Shown piece by piece: positions 26,657 through 34,725 of a DNA stretch of 56,549 nucleotides. Position numbers and translations under genes: made by a program. The notes below the pieces were generated by a model. It was not told the DNA's origin. It made no database searches and saw nothing but the letters and a program-made list of their open reading frames with translations. The first letter of the stretch is position 1; each line of letters begins with the position of its first letter. Source of the stretch: Roseomonas sp. (GTDB lineage: Bacteria > Pseudomonadota > Alphaproteobacteria > Acetobacterales > Acetobacteraceae); assembly GCA_020249865.1 (NCBI GenBank), contig JADCEV010000107.1, positions 1 through 56,549 of the forward strand. The letters run 5' to 3'.

Positions 26657-27550
26657 TCACGCGCAGGTGGCAGCGCGCCAGGCCTTGGCGATATCCATGC
26701 GCCGCGCGACCCAGACCTGGTCGCCCAATTCTGCAAGCCTGGCCAGCACTTTCTCAAAAGCCGGAAAGCGCGCTGGCCGCCCCGCGATGCGCAAATGATA
26801 GCCGATATTGAGCAGGCGCGGCTTGCCCTGCTTGGCTTCCACAAGCAACACATCAAGCGCATCGTTAACATATTCCACCATCTCATTGGCGCGTACAAAG
26901 CCATTCGGGTGGAAGAACTTCATGTCATTGGTGTCTAGCGCATAGGGCAATACCAAAAGCCCAGGATGTGCGGGATCATCATAGGGTACATCATCATCAA
27001 ACGCGTTTGACACCCAGGCAAAGCCGCGTTCCTGCAACAACCCGCGCGTCCAGATGCTTTCCGAACCTCGGCAGAAAAATCCTTGTGGCTTCTGCCCGCA
27101 GGCTTTGGTGATGGCGGCAATGCAGCGGTCAAGATCGGCCGCTTCTGCTTCGCGCGATATGTAATCCGCTTGTGGGCGCCAGAGCCAGCCATGGGCCGCA
27201 GCTTCATGGTCGCGCCTGGTCGCCTCGGCAGCAAGGGTGGGCGCCCTTTCAACCGCACGGCCGCACATCAGGAAGGTTGCGGGCATGGCGTGATGATCCA
27301 GCGCATCCAGCATGCGCCAAAAGCCGGCACGTGTGCCATAAGCGAAAATCTGCTCCTGTCCCATATCACGCACTCCGGGCGCAACAACGCTGATAACCTC
27401 ACCCATGCGTTCGCATTGTGGGTCACCATCCCCCACTTGCTGTTCCGCGCCTTCTTCGAAATTGACGGCAACAGAAACGGCCAGCCTTGCGCCATTGGGC
27501 CAGCGCATATCAGGCCATTTGCCGCCATAGCCGACCATATCGCGTGTCAT
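26657..27550 (-). CDS. polysaccharide deacetylase/PuuE-like hydrolase (second copy)
   Basis: 297-aa NodB-fold protein. MVGYGGKWPDMRWPNGARLA and VNFEEGAE resemble PuuE allantoinase and relatives, AAHGW matches the family's HGW segment, and YHLRIAGRPAR matches the C-terminal signature. It is paralogous to the protein at 33803 but has lost the NTRRLVVEEGGFLYDSD block of that copy (here WTRGLLQERGFAWVSNAFDDD), so its substrate probably differs. Its ATG overlaps the MFS stop by 4 nt. It is the last gene of the long minus-strand cluster and converges on the GST gene. Confidence 0.85.
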   Translation of the reverse strand: MTRDMVGYGGKWPDMRWPNGARLAVSVAVNFEEGAEQQVGDGDPQCERMGEVISVVAPGVRDMGQEQIFAYGTRAGFWRMLDALDHHAMPATFLMCGRAVERAPTLAAEATRRDHEAAAHGWLWRPQADYISREAEAADLDRCIAAITKACGQKPQGFFCRGSESIWTRGLLQERGFAWVSNAFDDDVPYDDPAHPGLLVLPYALDTNDMKFFHPNGFVRANEMVEYVNDALDVLLVEAKQGKPRLLNIGYHLRIAGRPARFPAFEKVLARLAELGDQVWVARRMDIAKAWRAATCA

Positions 27551-28731
27551 GTGAAATCTCCTCTGCGCGCATTACGCCCGAACCAGCAGAGCGCCGCACC
27601 CGCGAGCGGCAGTATTGCCAGAACAGCGAAAGCATAGCGATAGCCATGCAATTCCTGGCCGAGCACCGCAATCAAGGGTGGGCCGAGCACAGCCCCGGCG
27701 AAGCTGAGTGAAATCACTACACCGGATGCAGCGCCCGCAGCGCCAGATGGTGCAAGGCGCACGCTTTCCGCGACCAAGACGCCATTCCAGCCGGCGGTGC
27801 TGGCACCAATCGCGATAAACAGCAGCACCAGCATCAGTGTTTGATGGCCCGCAACCAGCGGCAGCATCATCAGGAAAATGCCGGAAAGCGCACCAATAAG
27901 CATAAGTGCGCGTTGGCCGCCGATGCGTGTGTCAGCCACCAAAGCCCAGCCTATGCGTGAAAGCCCGCCCACTACCTGACAAAGCCCAACAAGGGCGCCA
28001 GCGGCAACCGAATCCCAGCCGTAATCGCCAATCAGCATCGCAACCATATGCGCACCAAGACCGATCTGCACCAGCGCATAACAGGCAGCCGCAAGGCCAA
28101 TGACGCCAAGCGCGGGCGATTTCAGCAAAAGCAATGGTCCGGCTTGCAAGGCGGGCGCGCCGCGATCCTGGTCCCAATCCCTGCGCTTGAATTGCAGTGC
28201 GATCACCATCAGCAGCAGCATCCCGGCCGCAATAAGCATGGCGTTACGCCAGCCGAGGATCTCGGCCATGCCCGGCAGCATCAACCCCGCCAGCGCAACC
28301 CCAAAGGGCACGCCCATTTGCTTGAGGCCAAAGACCATATTGCGCCGTGACGGCGGCGCCAGCTTGCCGAGCAATTGTGACGCAGCCGGGTTGGTCAGCC
28401 CGTAAGCAAGCCCAATCAGGATTGTTGCTGGCGTGGCGATGGCAAGTTCTGCGAAACTCAGTAGGGCAACACCCATCGCCGCGGCGAGGAGCGCGATTTG
28501 CGTGGTGCGCGCCGGCCCCCAAATGGCGAGCCAGCGCGGCCCATAGGCGGAAGCAAAAACCGCACAAAGATACACCAAACCCACCTGATAGCCGATATTG
28601 GCGCGCGGCATGCCGAAATCCGGCGCCGCATAGGCTACCAGCACCGGCAGCGCATAAACCGCCATGGTGGCCAAGGTTTGCGCGCCAGCCAGCAAAAAAA
28701 GCGCCAGCACCAGGCCGTGAGGGCTGCTCAT
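27547..28731 (-). CDS. major facilitator superfamily transporter
   Basis: 394-aa protein with about twelve hydrophobic segments in two halves separated by a basic, polar loop near residue 190 (FKRRDWDQDRG). The overall type is a 12-TM MFS carrier of the oxalate/cyanate-like or drug:H+ group; a precise subfamily cannot be fixed. Overlap of 4 nt with the downstream deacetylase and a 13-nt gap from the upstream OYE gene place it firmly in the operon, so it probably imports the substrate or exports a product of the pathway. Confidence 0.88.
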   Translation of the reverse strand: MSSPHGLVLALFLLAGAQTLATMAVYALPVLVAYAAPDFGMPRANIGYQVGLVYLCAVFASAYGPRWLAIWGPARTTQIALLAAAMGVALLSFAELAIATPATILIGLAYGLTNPAASQLLGKLAPPSRRNMVFGLKQMGVPFGVALAGLMLPGMAEILGWRNAMLIAAGMLLLMVIALQFKRRDWDQDRGAPALQAGPLLLLKSPALGVIGLAAACYALVQIGLGAHMVAMLIGDYGWDSVAAGALVGLCQVVGGLSRIGWALVADTRIGGQRALMLIGALSGIFLMMLPLVAGHQTLMLVLLFIAIGASTAGWNGVLVAESVRLAPSGAAGAASGVVISLSFAGAVLGPPLIAVLGQELHGYRYAFAVLAILPLAGAALCWFGRNARRGDFT

Positions 28732-28744
28732 GCGGCAGTCTCAA

Positions 28745-29902
28745 TCACGCCTGATGCAGGCCCCGGCGATAGGTGGAAGGTTCCATATCCTTCACCGATT
28801 TCGCGCGTTTTTCGAGCCAATAGCTCTGCGCTGGTGGCATGGCATCAAAAGCAGATTCGATGCCGAGCTTGCGTGCGGCATCGGTTGGCCAATTGGGGTT
28901 GTAGAGAATCTCTCGCCCAATCGCGATCAGATCAGCATCGCCAGCTTGCAGAATTGCCTCGGCCTGATCGGCATGCACAATCAGGCCAACCGCCATGGTC
29001 GCGATAGGTGCTTCATGCCTCAGCCGCCGCGCATAAGGCACCTGATAGCCATAGCCTGGTCGCGCGGCCTTGGGTGGGCCGCCGGTAATGCCGCCTGATG
29101 AACAATCCACCACATCAACGCCAGCAGCACCCACAAGCCGCGCAAGACGAATGCTCTGTTCAACATCCCAGCCGGCATCATCTTCGACCGAGAAGCGCAT
29201 GAATAGGGGCTTATGCGCCGGCCATACCGCGCGCACCGCTTCCACAACTTCAAGCGCAAACCGCATGCGGTTGCGTTCCGTTCCACCGTAATCATCATTG
29301 CGGCGATTGGCGGAAGGCGAGAGGAATTGATGAATCAGATAGCCATGTGCGGCGTGGATTTCGAGTACATCAAAACCGGCGGCATCAGCACGCCGCGCGG
29401 CATCGGCCCAATGCTGCACGACTTGCGGAATTTCATCGCGCGTCAGGGCGCGTGGCATCGGGTCTCCTGCATCGCCGATTTCAGCACTTGGTGCCACAAG
29501 CTCCCAGGCCTCCCAATCCGTAATCGCGGGGCTTTGCACCAGCGGCGCGCCACCTTCCCAGGGGCGAAAGCGCCGCGCCTTGCGGCCGGAATGGCCGATC
29601 TGAATCGCGGGCACCGAACCATTGGCACGGATCAAATCCGCGACGCGCTTCATGCCTGGGACGAAGGCATCATCCCATAAGCCGGTATCGCCAAGCGTAC
29701 CGCAGCCGCGCCGTTCCACCTTGGTGCTTTCCACCATCACCATGCCGGCACCACCTGCGGCGAAGCGCCCCGCATTCATCAAATGCCAATCCGTGATGAA
29801 GCCACGATCCGCCGCATATTGATGCATGGGCGCGACCACGACGCGATTTTTCAACGTGATGCCACGCTTGGTCCAAGGCGTGAAAAGCAAGGGCAAAGTC
29901 AT
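28745..29902 (-). CDS. NADH:flavin oxidoreductase, old yellow enzyme family (Cys-less)
   Basis: 385-aa FMN TIM-barrel protein. NRVVVAPMHQYAADRG corresponds to the PMCxYS segment of YqjM but has His in place of the flavin-tuning Cys. GHSGRKARR, AAHGYLIHQFLSPSANRRNDDYGG and the C-terminal IGREILYNPNWP are intact. It should reduce activated alkenes, perhaps a ring C=C in this pathway. Start MTLPLLFTPW has GGAGG 8 nt upstream; an in-frame start 21 nt earlier is less likely. It lies 54 nt after hyuB and 13 nt before the MFS gene. Confidence 0.92.
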   Translation of the reverse strand: MTLPLLFTPWTKRGITLKNRVVVAPMHQYAADRGFITDWHLMNAGRFAAGGAGMVMVESTKVERRGCGTLGDTGLWDDAFVPGMKRVADLIRANGSVPAIQIGHSGRKARRFRPWEGGAPLVQSPAITDWEAWELVAPSAEIGDAGDPMPRALTRDEIPQVVQHWADAARRADAAGFDVLEIHAAHGYLIHQFLSPSANRRNDDYGGTERNRMRFALEVVEAVRAVWPAHKPLFMRFSVEDDAGWDVEQSIRLARLVGAAGVDVVDCSSGGITGGPPKAARPGYGYQVPYARRLRHEAPIATMAVGLIVHADQAEAILQAGDADLIAIGREILYNPNWPTDAARKLGIESAFDAMPPAQSYWLEKRAKSVKDMEPSTYRRGLHQA

Positions 29903-29956
29903 GGTGCGATCCTCCGTGGCCAAGCCTAGGCCAGGATGATTACGCTGGTAAGGGGT

Positions 29957-31588
29957 TCAGCCCGTCACATAACCACGCACTTGATCTGCCTTGCGCTGTT
30001 CCGCTGTACGTTCTGCGGGATCGCCAAAGCCACCACCGCCGGAAGTTTCCAGCCGCACGATATCGCCCTTCAGCAAGCGCACGGCATCACTTTTCGGCGC
30101 AATGGGTGTTTCCTTGCCATCACGAATACGCAGCAAGCGCCCAAGGCTGGCCGGCTTGCCGCCGGCAAGGCCATAGGGCGGAAAGCGGAAGCGATCCATG
30201 TTTGCGGTGAAAATGCCAGCAGGGCTATCCACGCGCCATTCGCGAATAAGGCCAAGCCCGCCGCGATATTGCCCATCACCACCCGAATCAGGCTTCAAGC
30301 CATAATGCGTGATTGTAAGCGGCATTTGGCTTTCGATCATTTCGATCGGGATATTGCTGTTATTGTGCATGCCGAAGGACCAGGCATTCACGCCATCCTT
30401 CGCGGGGCTGGCGCCGGTGCCGCCAATTTCGATTTCGACAAGCACTTCACGTCCACCATCTGCCGCTTCGGTCTGGAAGGTGGCCACATAAGAACCGCCG
30501 TAATAGGCCGCCGGCATGCGATCCGGCAGTGCCTGATGCAGGCAGCCGAACATGACATTGGCCAGCCGATGGCAAACTGCCACACGATGCGCAACGGATG
30601 CCGGTGCGCGACAGGATGTGACACTGCCTTCGCGATGGCGAATCCGAATGGGGCGATAACATCCCGCATTGGCTGGCATGGCACCATCGGTTGCGGCGAT
30701 GATGCTGTAATAGACAGCACAATTGGACATGGCCGGCGTACAATTGATGGGCCCGCGCTGTTGATCCGCGCAGGCGGTCAAATCAACCTCAATCTCATCA
30801 CCTTTGATGGTAAGCGAGGCATGCAGTCGCACCGGTTCACCGGAGACACCATCATCATCGAGAAAATCTTCAAAGCTATAGGTGCCGTCGGGCATGGCGT
30901 TGATGGCGGCACGCATCGCGGCTTCGCTCTGATCCAGGATGCGGGCGGTGGCTTCGATCAGCGTCGCGGCACCATAGCGCGCGGCGATGCGGCGAATGGA
31001 AGCGGCGCCAACCTCAAGGCTTGCCAATTGGCTTTGCAAATCCCCCAGCATCAGCGCCGGTTTGCGCACATTCTGCCCGATCATGGCGTGGATGGACTTA
31101 TTCAGCACACCACCTTCAACGAGTTTCAGCGGCGGGATGCGAAGCCCTTCCTGAAAGACCTCGGTTGCTGTCGCAGCATAGGAACCGGGCGCCATGCCGC
31201 CCATGTCTATGTGATGGCAAAGTGCGCCAACATAAGCCACGCGAATGCCGTCATGAAACACCGGCATGAAAACGAGGATATCATTCAGATGTTGCGCGCC
31301 GCAATACGGATCATTGGTGGCGACAACATCGCCTTCACGCCAGTCATTGGCATCCACAAAGCGATCAAGCAGCGTGCGCAGCGCCGCGCCCATGGAATTC
31401 AGGTGCTGCGGAATACGCGCGGATTGCGCGACATTATTGCCATCGGCATCAAACACGGCTGTCGAGTAGTCCAGCAATTCGCGCACGGTCGTGCTGCGGC
31501 TGGTGCGCCAGATGGTGATGTCCATCTCGGCCGCGGCTGCGGTCAGCGCATTGCGGATGACTTCGATTTCGATCGGGCCGAGGCTCAT
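29957..31588 (-). CDS. hyuB: hydantoinase B/oxoprolinase family protein (HyuB)
   Basis: 543-aa HyuB. It begins MSLGPIEIEVIRNAL, with SRSTTVRELLDYSTAVFDADG, NDPYCGAQHLNDI and HHIDMGG, all typical of the hydantoinase B / 5-oxoprolinase C-half / acetone carboxylase alpha family. With HyuA it forms a heteromer that uses ATP to activate and hydrolyse (or carboxylate) a cyclic amide, imide or ketone. ATGA overlap with hyuA stop and a GGAGG upstream fix the start; the frame is open 23 codons further, inside hyuA. The true substrate is unknown. Confidence 0.93.
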   Translation of the reverse strand: MSLGPIEIEVIRNALTAAAAEMDITIWRTSRSTTVRELLDYSTAVFDADGNNVAQSARIPQHLNSMGAALRTLLDRFVDANDWREGDVVATNDPYCGAQHLNDILVFMPVFHDGIRVAYVGALCHHIDMGGMAPGSYAATATEVFQEGLRIPPLKLVEGGVLNKSIHAMIGQNVRKPALMLGDLQSQLASLEVGAASIRRIAARYGAATLIEATARILDQSEAAMRAAINAMPDGTYSFEDFLDDDGVSGEPVRLHASLTIKGDEIEVDLTACADQQRGPINCTPAMSNCAVYYSIIAATDGAMPANAGCYRPIRIRHREGSVTSCRAPASVAHRVAVCHRLANVMFGCLHQALPDRMPAAYYGGSYVATFQTEAADGGREVLVEIEIGGTGASPAKDGVNAWSFGMHNNSNIPIEMIESQMPLTITHYGLKPDSGGDGQYRGGLGLIREWRVDSPAGIFTANMDRFRFPPYGLAGGKPASLGRLLRIRDGKETPIAPKSDAVRLLKGDIVRLETSGGGGFGDPAERTAEQRKADQVRGYVTG

Positions 31589-33702
31589 GATGCGATCCTC
31601 CTCGCGATGATTGCGCCACCGGGTGCGAGCTTCGCTTGCCAGGCGCGGGAAATCCAATGGGTAGCGAAGGCCTCTTCGATGATGGCGGGGCCTTCGATGA
31701 GATCATCAGGGCCAAGCGCCTCACGATCCCAGACAGTAACCTCGCACCATTGCTGGCCATCATGTGCGCGGCGCTTGGCCTTATGCGCGGGGCGCGCGGC
31801 AGGCGCAGGGTCACGCAAAATGGGTTTTGCCAACTTGCCGGTCGCGATGGCGCGGAAGGTGACGATCTCTACCGCCTCATCCGGATTGGCATAGGAAAAG
31901 CGCTGCTTATGTGTCGCGTGGAAGCGCTGAATGAGTTCCTTCAGCGCAGCATCATCCGGCGCCTGCACTGCGCCCCAAGGCACAAGAAGTTCAAAGGCCT
32001 GGCCGTGGTAGCGCATATCGGCGGCGATAGTGACGGCGCGCTGGTCCGGTGGAATGCCATCTTGTGCAAGGCGCGCATCCGCGGCTTTGCGCAATTCAGC
32101 AATAACATCACGCATCTGCGGCAGGTTTGCGGCTTCGGCGCGGGTCAAGCGCGTGCGCGCCAAATCCTGCACCAGATCGGAAAACAGGATGCCATAGGCA
32201 GAAAGCGTGCCAGGTTCGCGCGGGAAAATCACTTCACCGATGCCCATTTCCTCGGCCACTTCGGTGGCGTGCAACCCGCCGGCGCCACCGAAGGACAGCA
32301 GCGCGAAGTCACGCGGATCGAGCCCTTTTTCAAATAGCGAAAGCCGCACCGCGGCACCGAGATTGGCGTTGGTCACAGTCAGCATGCCTGCGGCAGCTTT
32401 TTCAAGGGAGAGGTTGAGTGGTGCTGCGATGCGCGTTTCAATTGCGGCGCGAGTGGCCGGCATATCAAGCTTGATAGCGCCACCCAGGAAGAATTCCGGA
32501 TCAAGCCGCCCAAGTACCAGATTGGCGTCCGTCACCGTGGGTTCCGTACCACCGCGCCCATAGGCAACCGGTCCCGGTCGAGCGCCGGCGCTGCGTGGGC
32601 CAACGGTAAGCCGCCCTGCGGCGTCAACGGACCCGATGGAACCGCCACCGGCGCCAATGGTGCGCATTTCAACCATCGGCAGGCGCACCGGCAGGCGATC
32701 AATCTCGCCCTGCGTAATGACGGAAACGCGGCCAGACTGCACCACAGAAACATCATAGGACGTGCCGCCCATATCCACAGCAACCAGATTGGGGCGCGAG
32801 AGCATTTCCGAAATGCGCCCCGCCGCGAGAGCACCGCCCGATGGGCCAGAGAGCAAAAGCCGCGCTGGCTGTTCCGCTGCAACGCGCAGGCTGCAGACGC
32901 CGCCATTGGATTGGACAAGGAACACTAACGGTGAAAACCCGTCCTCTCCCAAGCGTATTTCAAGCCGATCCAGATAGGCTTTCACCACAGGCATGAGAAG
33001 AGCGTTCAGTACAGTCGTTGAACAACGTTCATACTCACGAATTTCTGGTGAAATATCGCACGAAAGGGAGATCGGCAGATCGGGACGTGCTGCCTGGATC
33101 AACGCGGCCAATTGCCTTTCATGCGCTGGATTGGCATAGGCGTGCAGCAGGGAAATCGCGATGGTTTCAGCGCCCAAAGCCTGAATCTGTTGAAGCAGCG
33201 CTGGCAGTTGCGCTTCATTCAGCGGCGTTTCTGTACTGCCATCGGCGCGTAGACGTTCCCGCACCCCAAGTCGCCTGTCGCGCGGAATCAAGGTGGGGAA
33301 GGGGTCCTGCGCCAGGCCGTAAATGTCACGCCGCACATGGCGGTTGATTTCAAGCACATCCTCAAAGCCTGCTGTGGTCAGCAAAACGCCGCGGGCAAGT
33401 TTTCTTTCCAGCACGGCATTGGTCGCAATGGTGGTGCCATGCAGCAAAAGCCCCACATCCGAAAGCGCGAAGCCGAAGCGCGCGGCGGCCTCCTTCACGC
33501 CAGTCATTAGGCCGATCGAGGGGTCTTCCGGTGTTGTTGGCGTTTTCCAGGCTTGCGCCATACCAAGGCGCGCATCCAGGATGTGCAGATCCGTGAAGGT
33601 GCCGCCGATATCAACGGCGATTCGGATGGGGCGGGGAATTGGTTCAGTGCTCAAGGCTTCGATCCGTTGAGAAAAGGTCAGCTCATGCCCTTTGGTAGCC
33701 AT
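31585..33702 (-). CDS. hyuA: hydantoinase A/oxoprolinase family protein (HyuA)
   Basis: 705-aa ASKHA-fold ATPase subunit. VDIGGTFTDLHI near residue 30 is the phosphate-1 motif of the family, LLHGTTIATNAVLERK, GGTSYDVSVV and GAGGGSIGSVDAAGRL are further signatures, and the C-terminal 200 residues form the usual beta domain. HyuA phosphorylates the substrate carbonyl before HyuB acts. The start at MATKGHEL has no clear ribosome-binding site but no better ATG exists before the DIGGTF motif. It begins 100 nt after the PuuE-like gene and overlaps hyuB by 4 nt. Confidence 0.93.
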   Translation of the reverse strand: MATKGHELTFSQRIEALSTEPIPRPIRIAVDIGGTFTDLHILDARLGMAQAWKTPTTPEDPSIGLMTGVKEAAARFGFALSDVGLLLHGTTIATNAVLERKLARGVLLTTAGFEDVLEINRHVRRDIYGLAQDPFPTLIPRDRRLGVRERLRADGSTETPLNEAQLPALLQQIQALGAETIAISLLHAYANPAHERQLAALIQAARPDLPISLSCDISPEIREYERCSTTVLNALLMPVVKAYLDRLEIRLGEDGFSPLVFLVQSNGGVCSLRVAAEQPARLLLSGPSGGALAAGRISEMLSRPNLVAVDMGGTSYDVSVVQSGRVSVITQGEIDRLPVRLPMVEMRTIGAGGGSIGSVDAAGRLTVGPRSAGARPGPVAYGRGGTEPTVTDANLVLGRLDPEFFLGGAIKLDMPATRAAIETRIAAPLNLSLEKAAAGMLTVTNANLGAAVRLSLFEKGLDPRDFALLSFGGAGGLHATEVAEEMGIGEVIFPREPGTLSAYGILFSDLVQDLARTRLTRAEAANLPQMRDVIAELRKAADARLAQDGIPPDQRAVTIAADMRYHGQAFELLVPWGAVQAPDDAALKELIQRFHATHKQRFSYANPDEAVEIVTFRAIATGKLAKPILRDPAPAARPAHKAKRRAHDGQQWCEVTVWDREALGPDDLIEGPAIIEEAFATHWISRAWQAKLAPGGAIIARRIAS

Positions 33703-33802
33703 AGCGCGGGGCCAGGGAATACCAGCAGAAGCGCCAGGGCAGCAGATTTATGGCGATGAGGTAAAACCGATAACTGCACCGCTCGCCGTAAATCCTGACT
33801 TT

Positions 33803-34711
33803 TCAGCTAGCCGGATGCACCGCCATCCAATGCCGCGCGATATCGACGCGGCGGGTGATCCAGACATCGCGCTTTGCCGCCATGTAATCCAGCAGCCTTT
33901 GCAGCGCGACAGCGCGCGCCGGGTGGCCAATAAGGCGCATATGCAGCCCGACCGACATCATCTTGGGCTGGCCCTTGCGGCCTTCTTCATAGAGCATGTC
34001 GAAGGCATCGCGGATATAGGAAAACCACTGATCCGATGTGCCCATCCAGCCGGCAAATTTTCCGTCATTATTCGTGAGCGAATAGGGCACGATCAGATGC
34101 GGCTTGCCATTCACGCGCGTCCAGATCGGCAATTCATCGCCGTAATAATCGCTGTCATACAAAAACCCGCCTTCTTCCACGACCAGCCGGCGCGTATTCA
34201 CGGAAGGTCCATAGCGGCAATACCAGCCATCGGGCCGATGCCCGACGGTTTTTTGCTGGCTGTCAATCGCTTTGCGAATGTGGTCGCGTTCTTCTTCTTC
34301 CGATAGCTCAAAATGCTTGACCCAGCGCCAACCATGGGAACAGACATCATAGCCCGCCGCCTTGATGGCGGCAGCGGCTTCCGGGTTACGTTCCAGCGCC
34401 AATGCGCAGCCGAAAATCGTCACCGGCAGGTTGCGTTCCTGAAACAAGCGATGCAGGCGCCAGAAGCCAACGCGGCTGCCATATTCGAACATGCCCTCAG
34501 CTGCCAGATCACGGCCGGATTTCACCTGATTGAGGCCATGCGCTTCGGTCAGCCCGTTTTCCGTGACGCCATCGCCAAGTTCGAAGGAAGGCTCACTGCC
34601 TTCTTCATAATTGATCACAAAATTGACGGCGAGCTTCGCGCCGCCTGGCCATTGCGGATCGGGAGGATTGGCGCCGTAGCCAATGAAATCCCGTGTGACT
34701 TGATGGGTCAT
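33803..34711 (-). CDS. PuuE-type allantoinase/cyclic-amide hydrolase (polysaccharide deacetylase superfamily)
   Basis: 302-aa protein, the same length class as PuuE allantoinase. It shows RDFIGYGANPPDPQWPGGA, VINYEEGSE, SHGWRW, NTRRLVVEEGGFLYDSDYY and SVGLHMRLIGHPAR, following the PuuE pattern closely. PuuE enzymes open the hydantoin ring of allantoin in purine breakdown, without the metal used by classical deacetylases. No other ureide gene (allantoicase, transthyretin-like, urate oxidase) is in the window, so a related cyclic amide is as likely. Start MTHQVTR has AAGGAA at about 9 nt. Confidence 0.86.
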   Translation of the reverse strand: MTHQVTRDFIGYGANPPDPQWPGGAKLAVNFVINYEEGSEPSFELGDGVTENGLTEAHGLNQVKSGRDLAAEGMFEYGSRVGFWRLHRLFQERNLPVTIFGCALALERNPEAAAAIKAAGYDVCSHGWRWVKHFELSEEEERDHIRKAIDSQQKTVGHRPDGWYCRYGPSVNTRRLVVEEGGFLYDSDYYGDELPIWTRVNGKPHLIVPYSLTNNDGKFAGWMGTSDQWFSYIRDAFDMLYEEGRKGQPKMMSVGLHMRLIGHPARAVALQRLLDYMAAKRDVWITRRVDIARHWMAVHPAS

Positions 34712-34725
34712 GGAGTCAGTTCCTT

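Noticed and set aside
29936-31894. Long open frame on the plus strand, 652 codons, opposite hyuB
   Set aside because: It is the reverse strand of a clear HyuB gene, has no known motif, and the high GC content keeps such antisense frames free of stops. Similar shadows occur opposite the monooxygenase (16961-18685, minus), the FAD oxidases (45914-47599, plus) and ahcY (7678-9123, plus).
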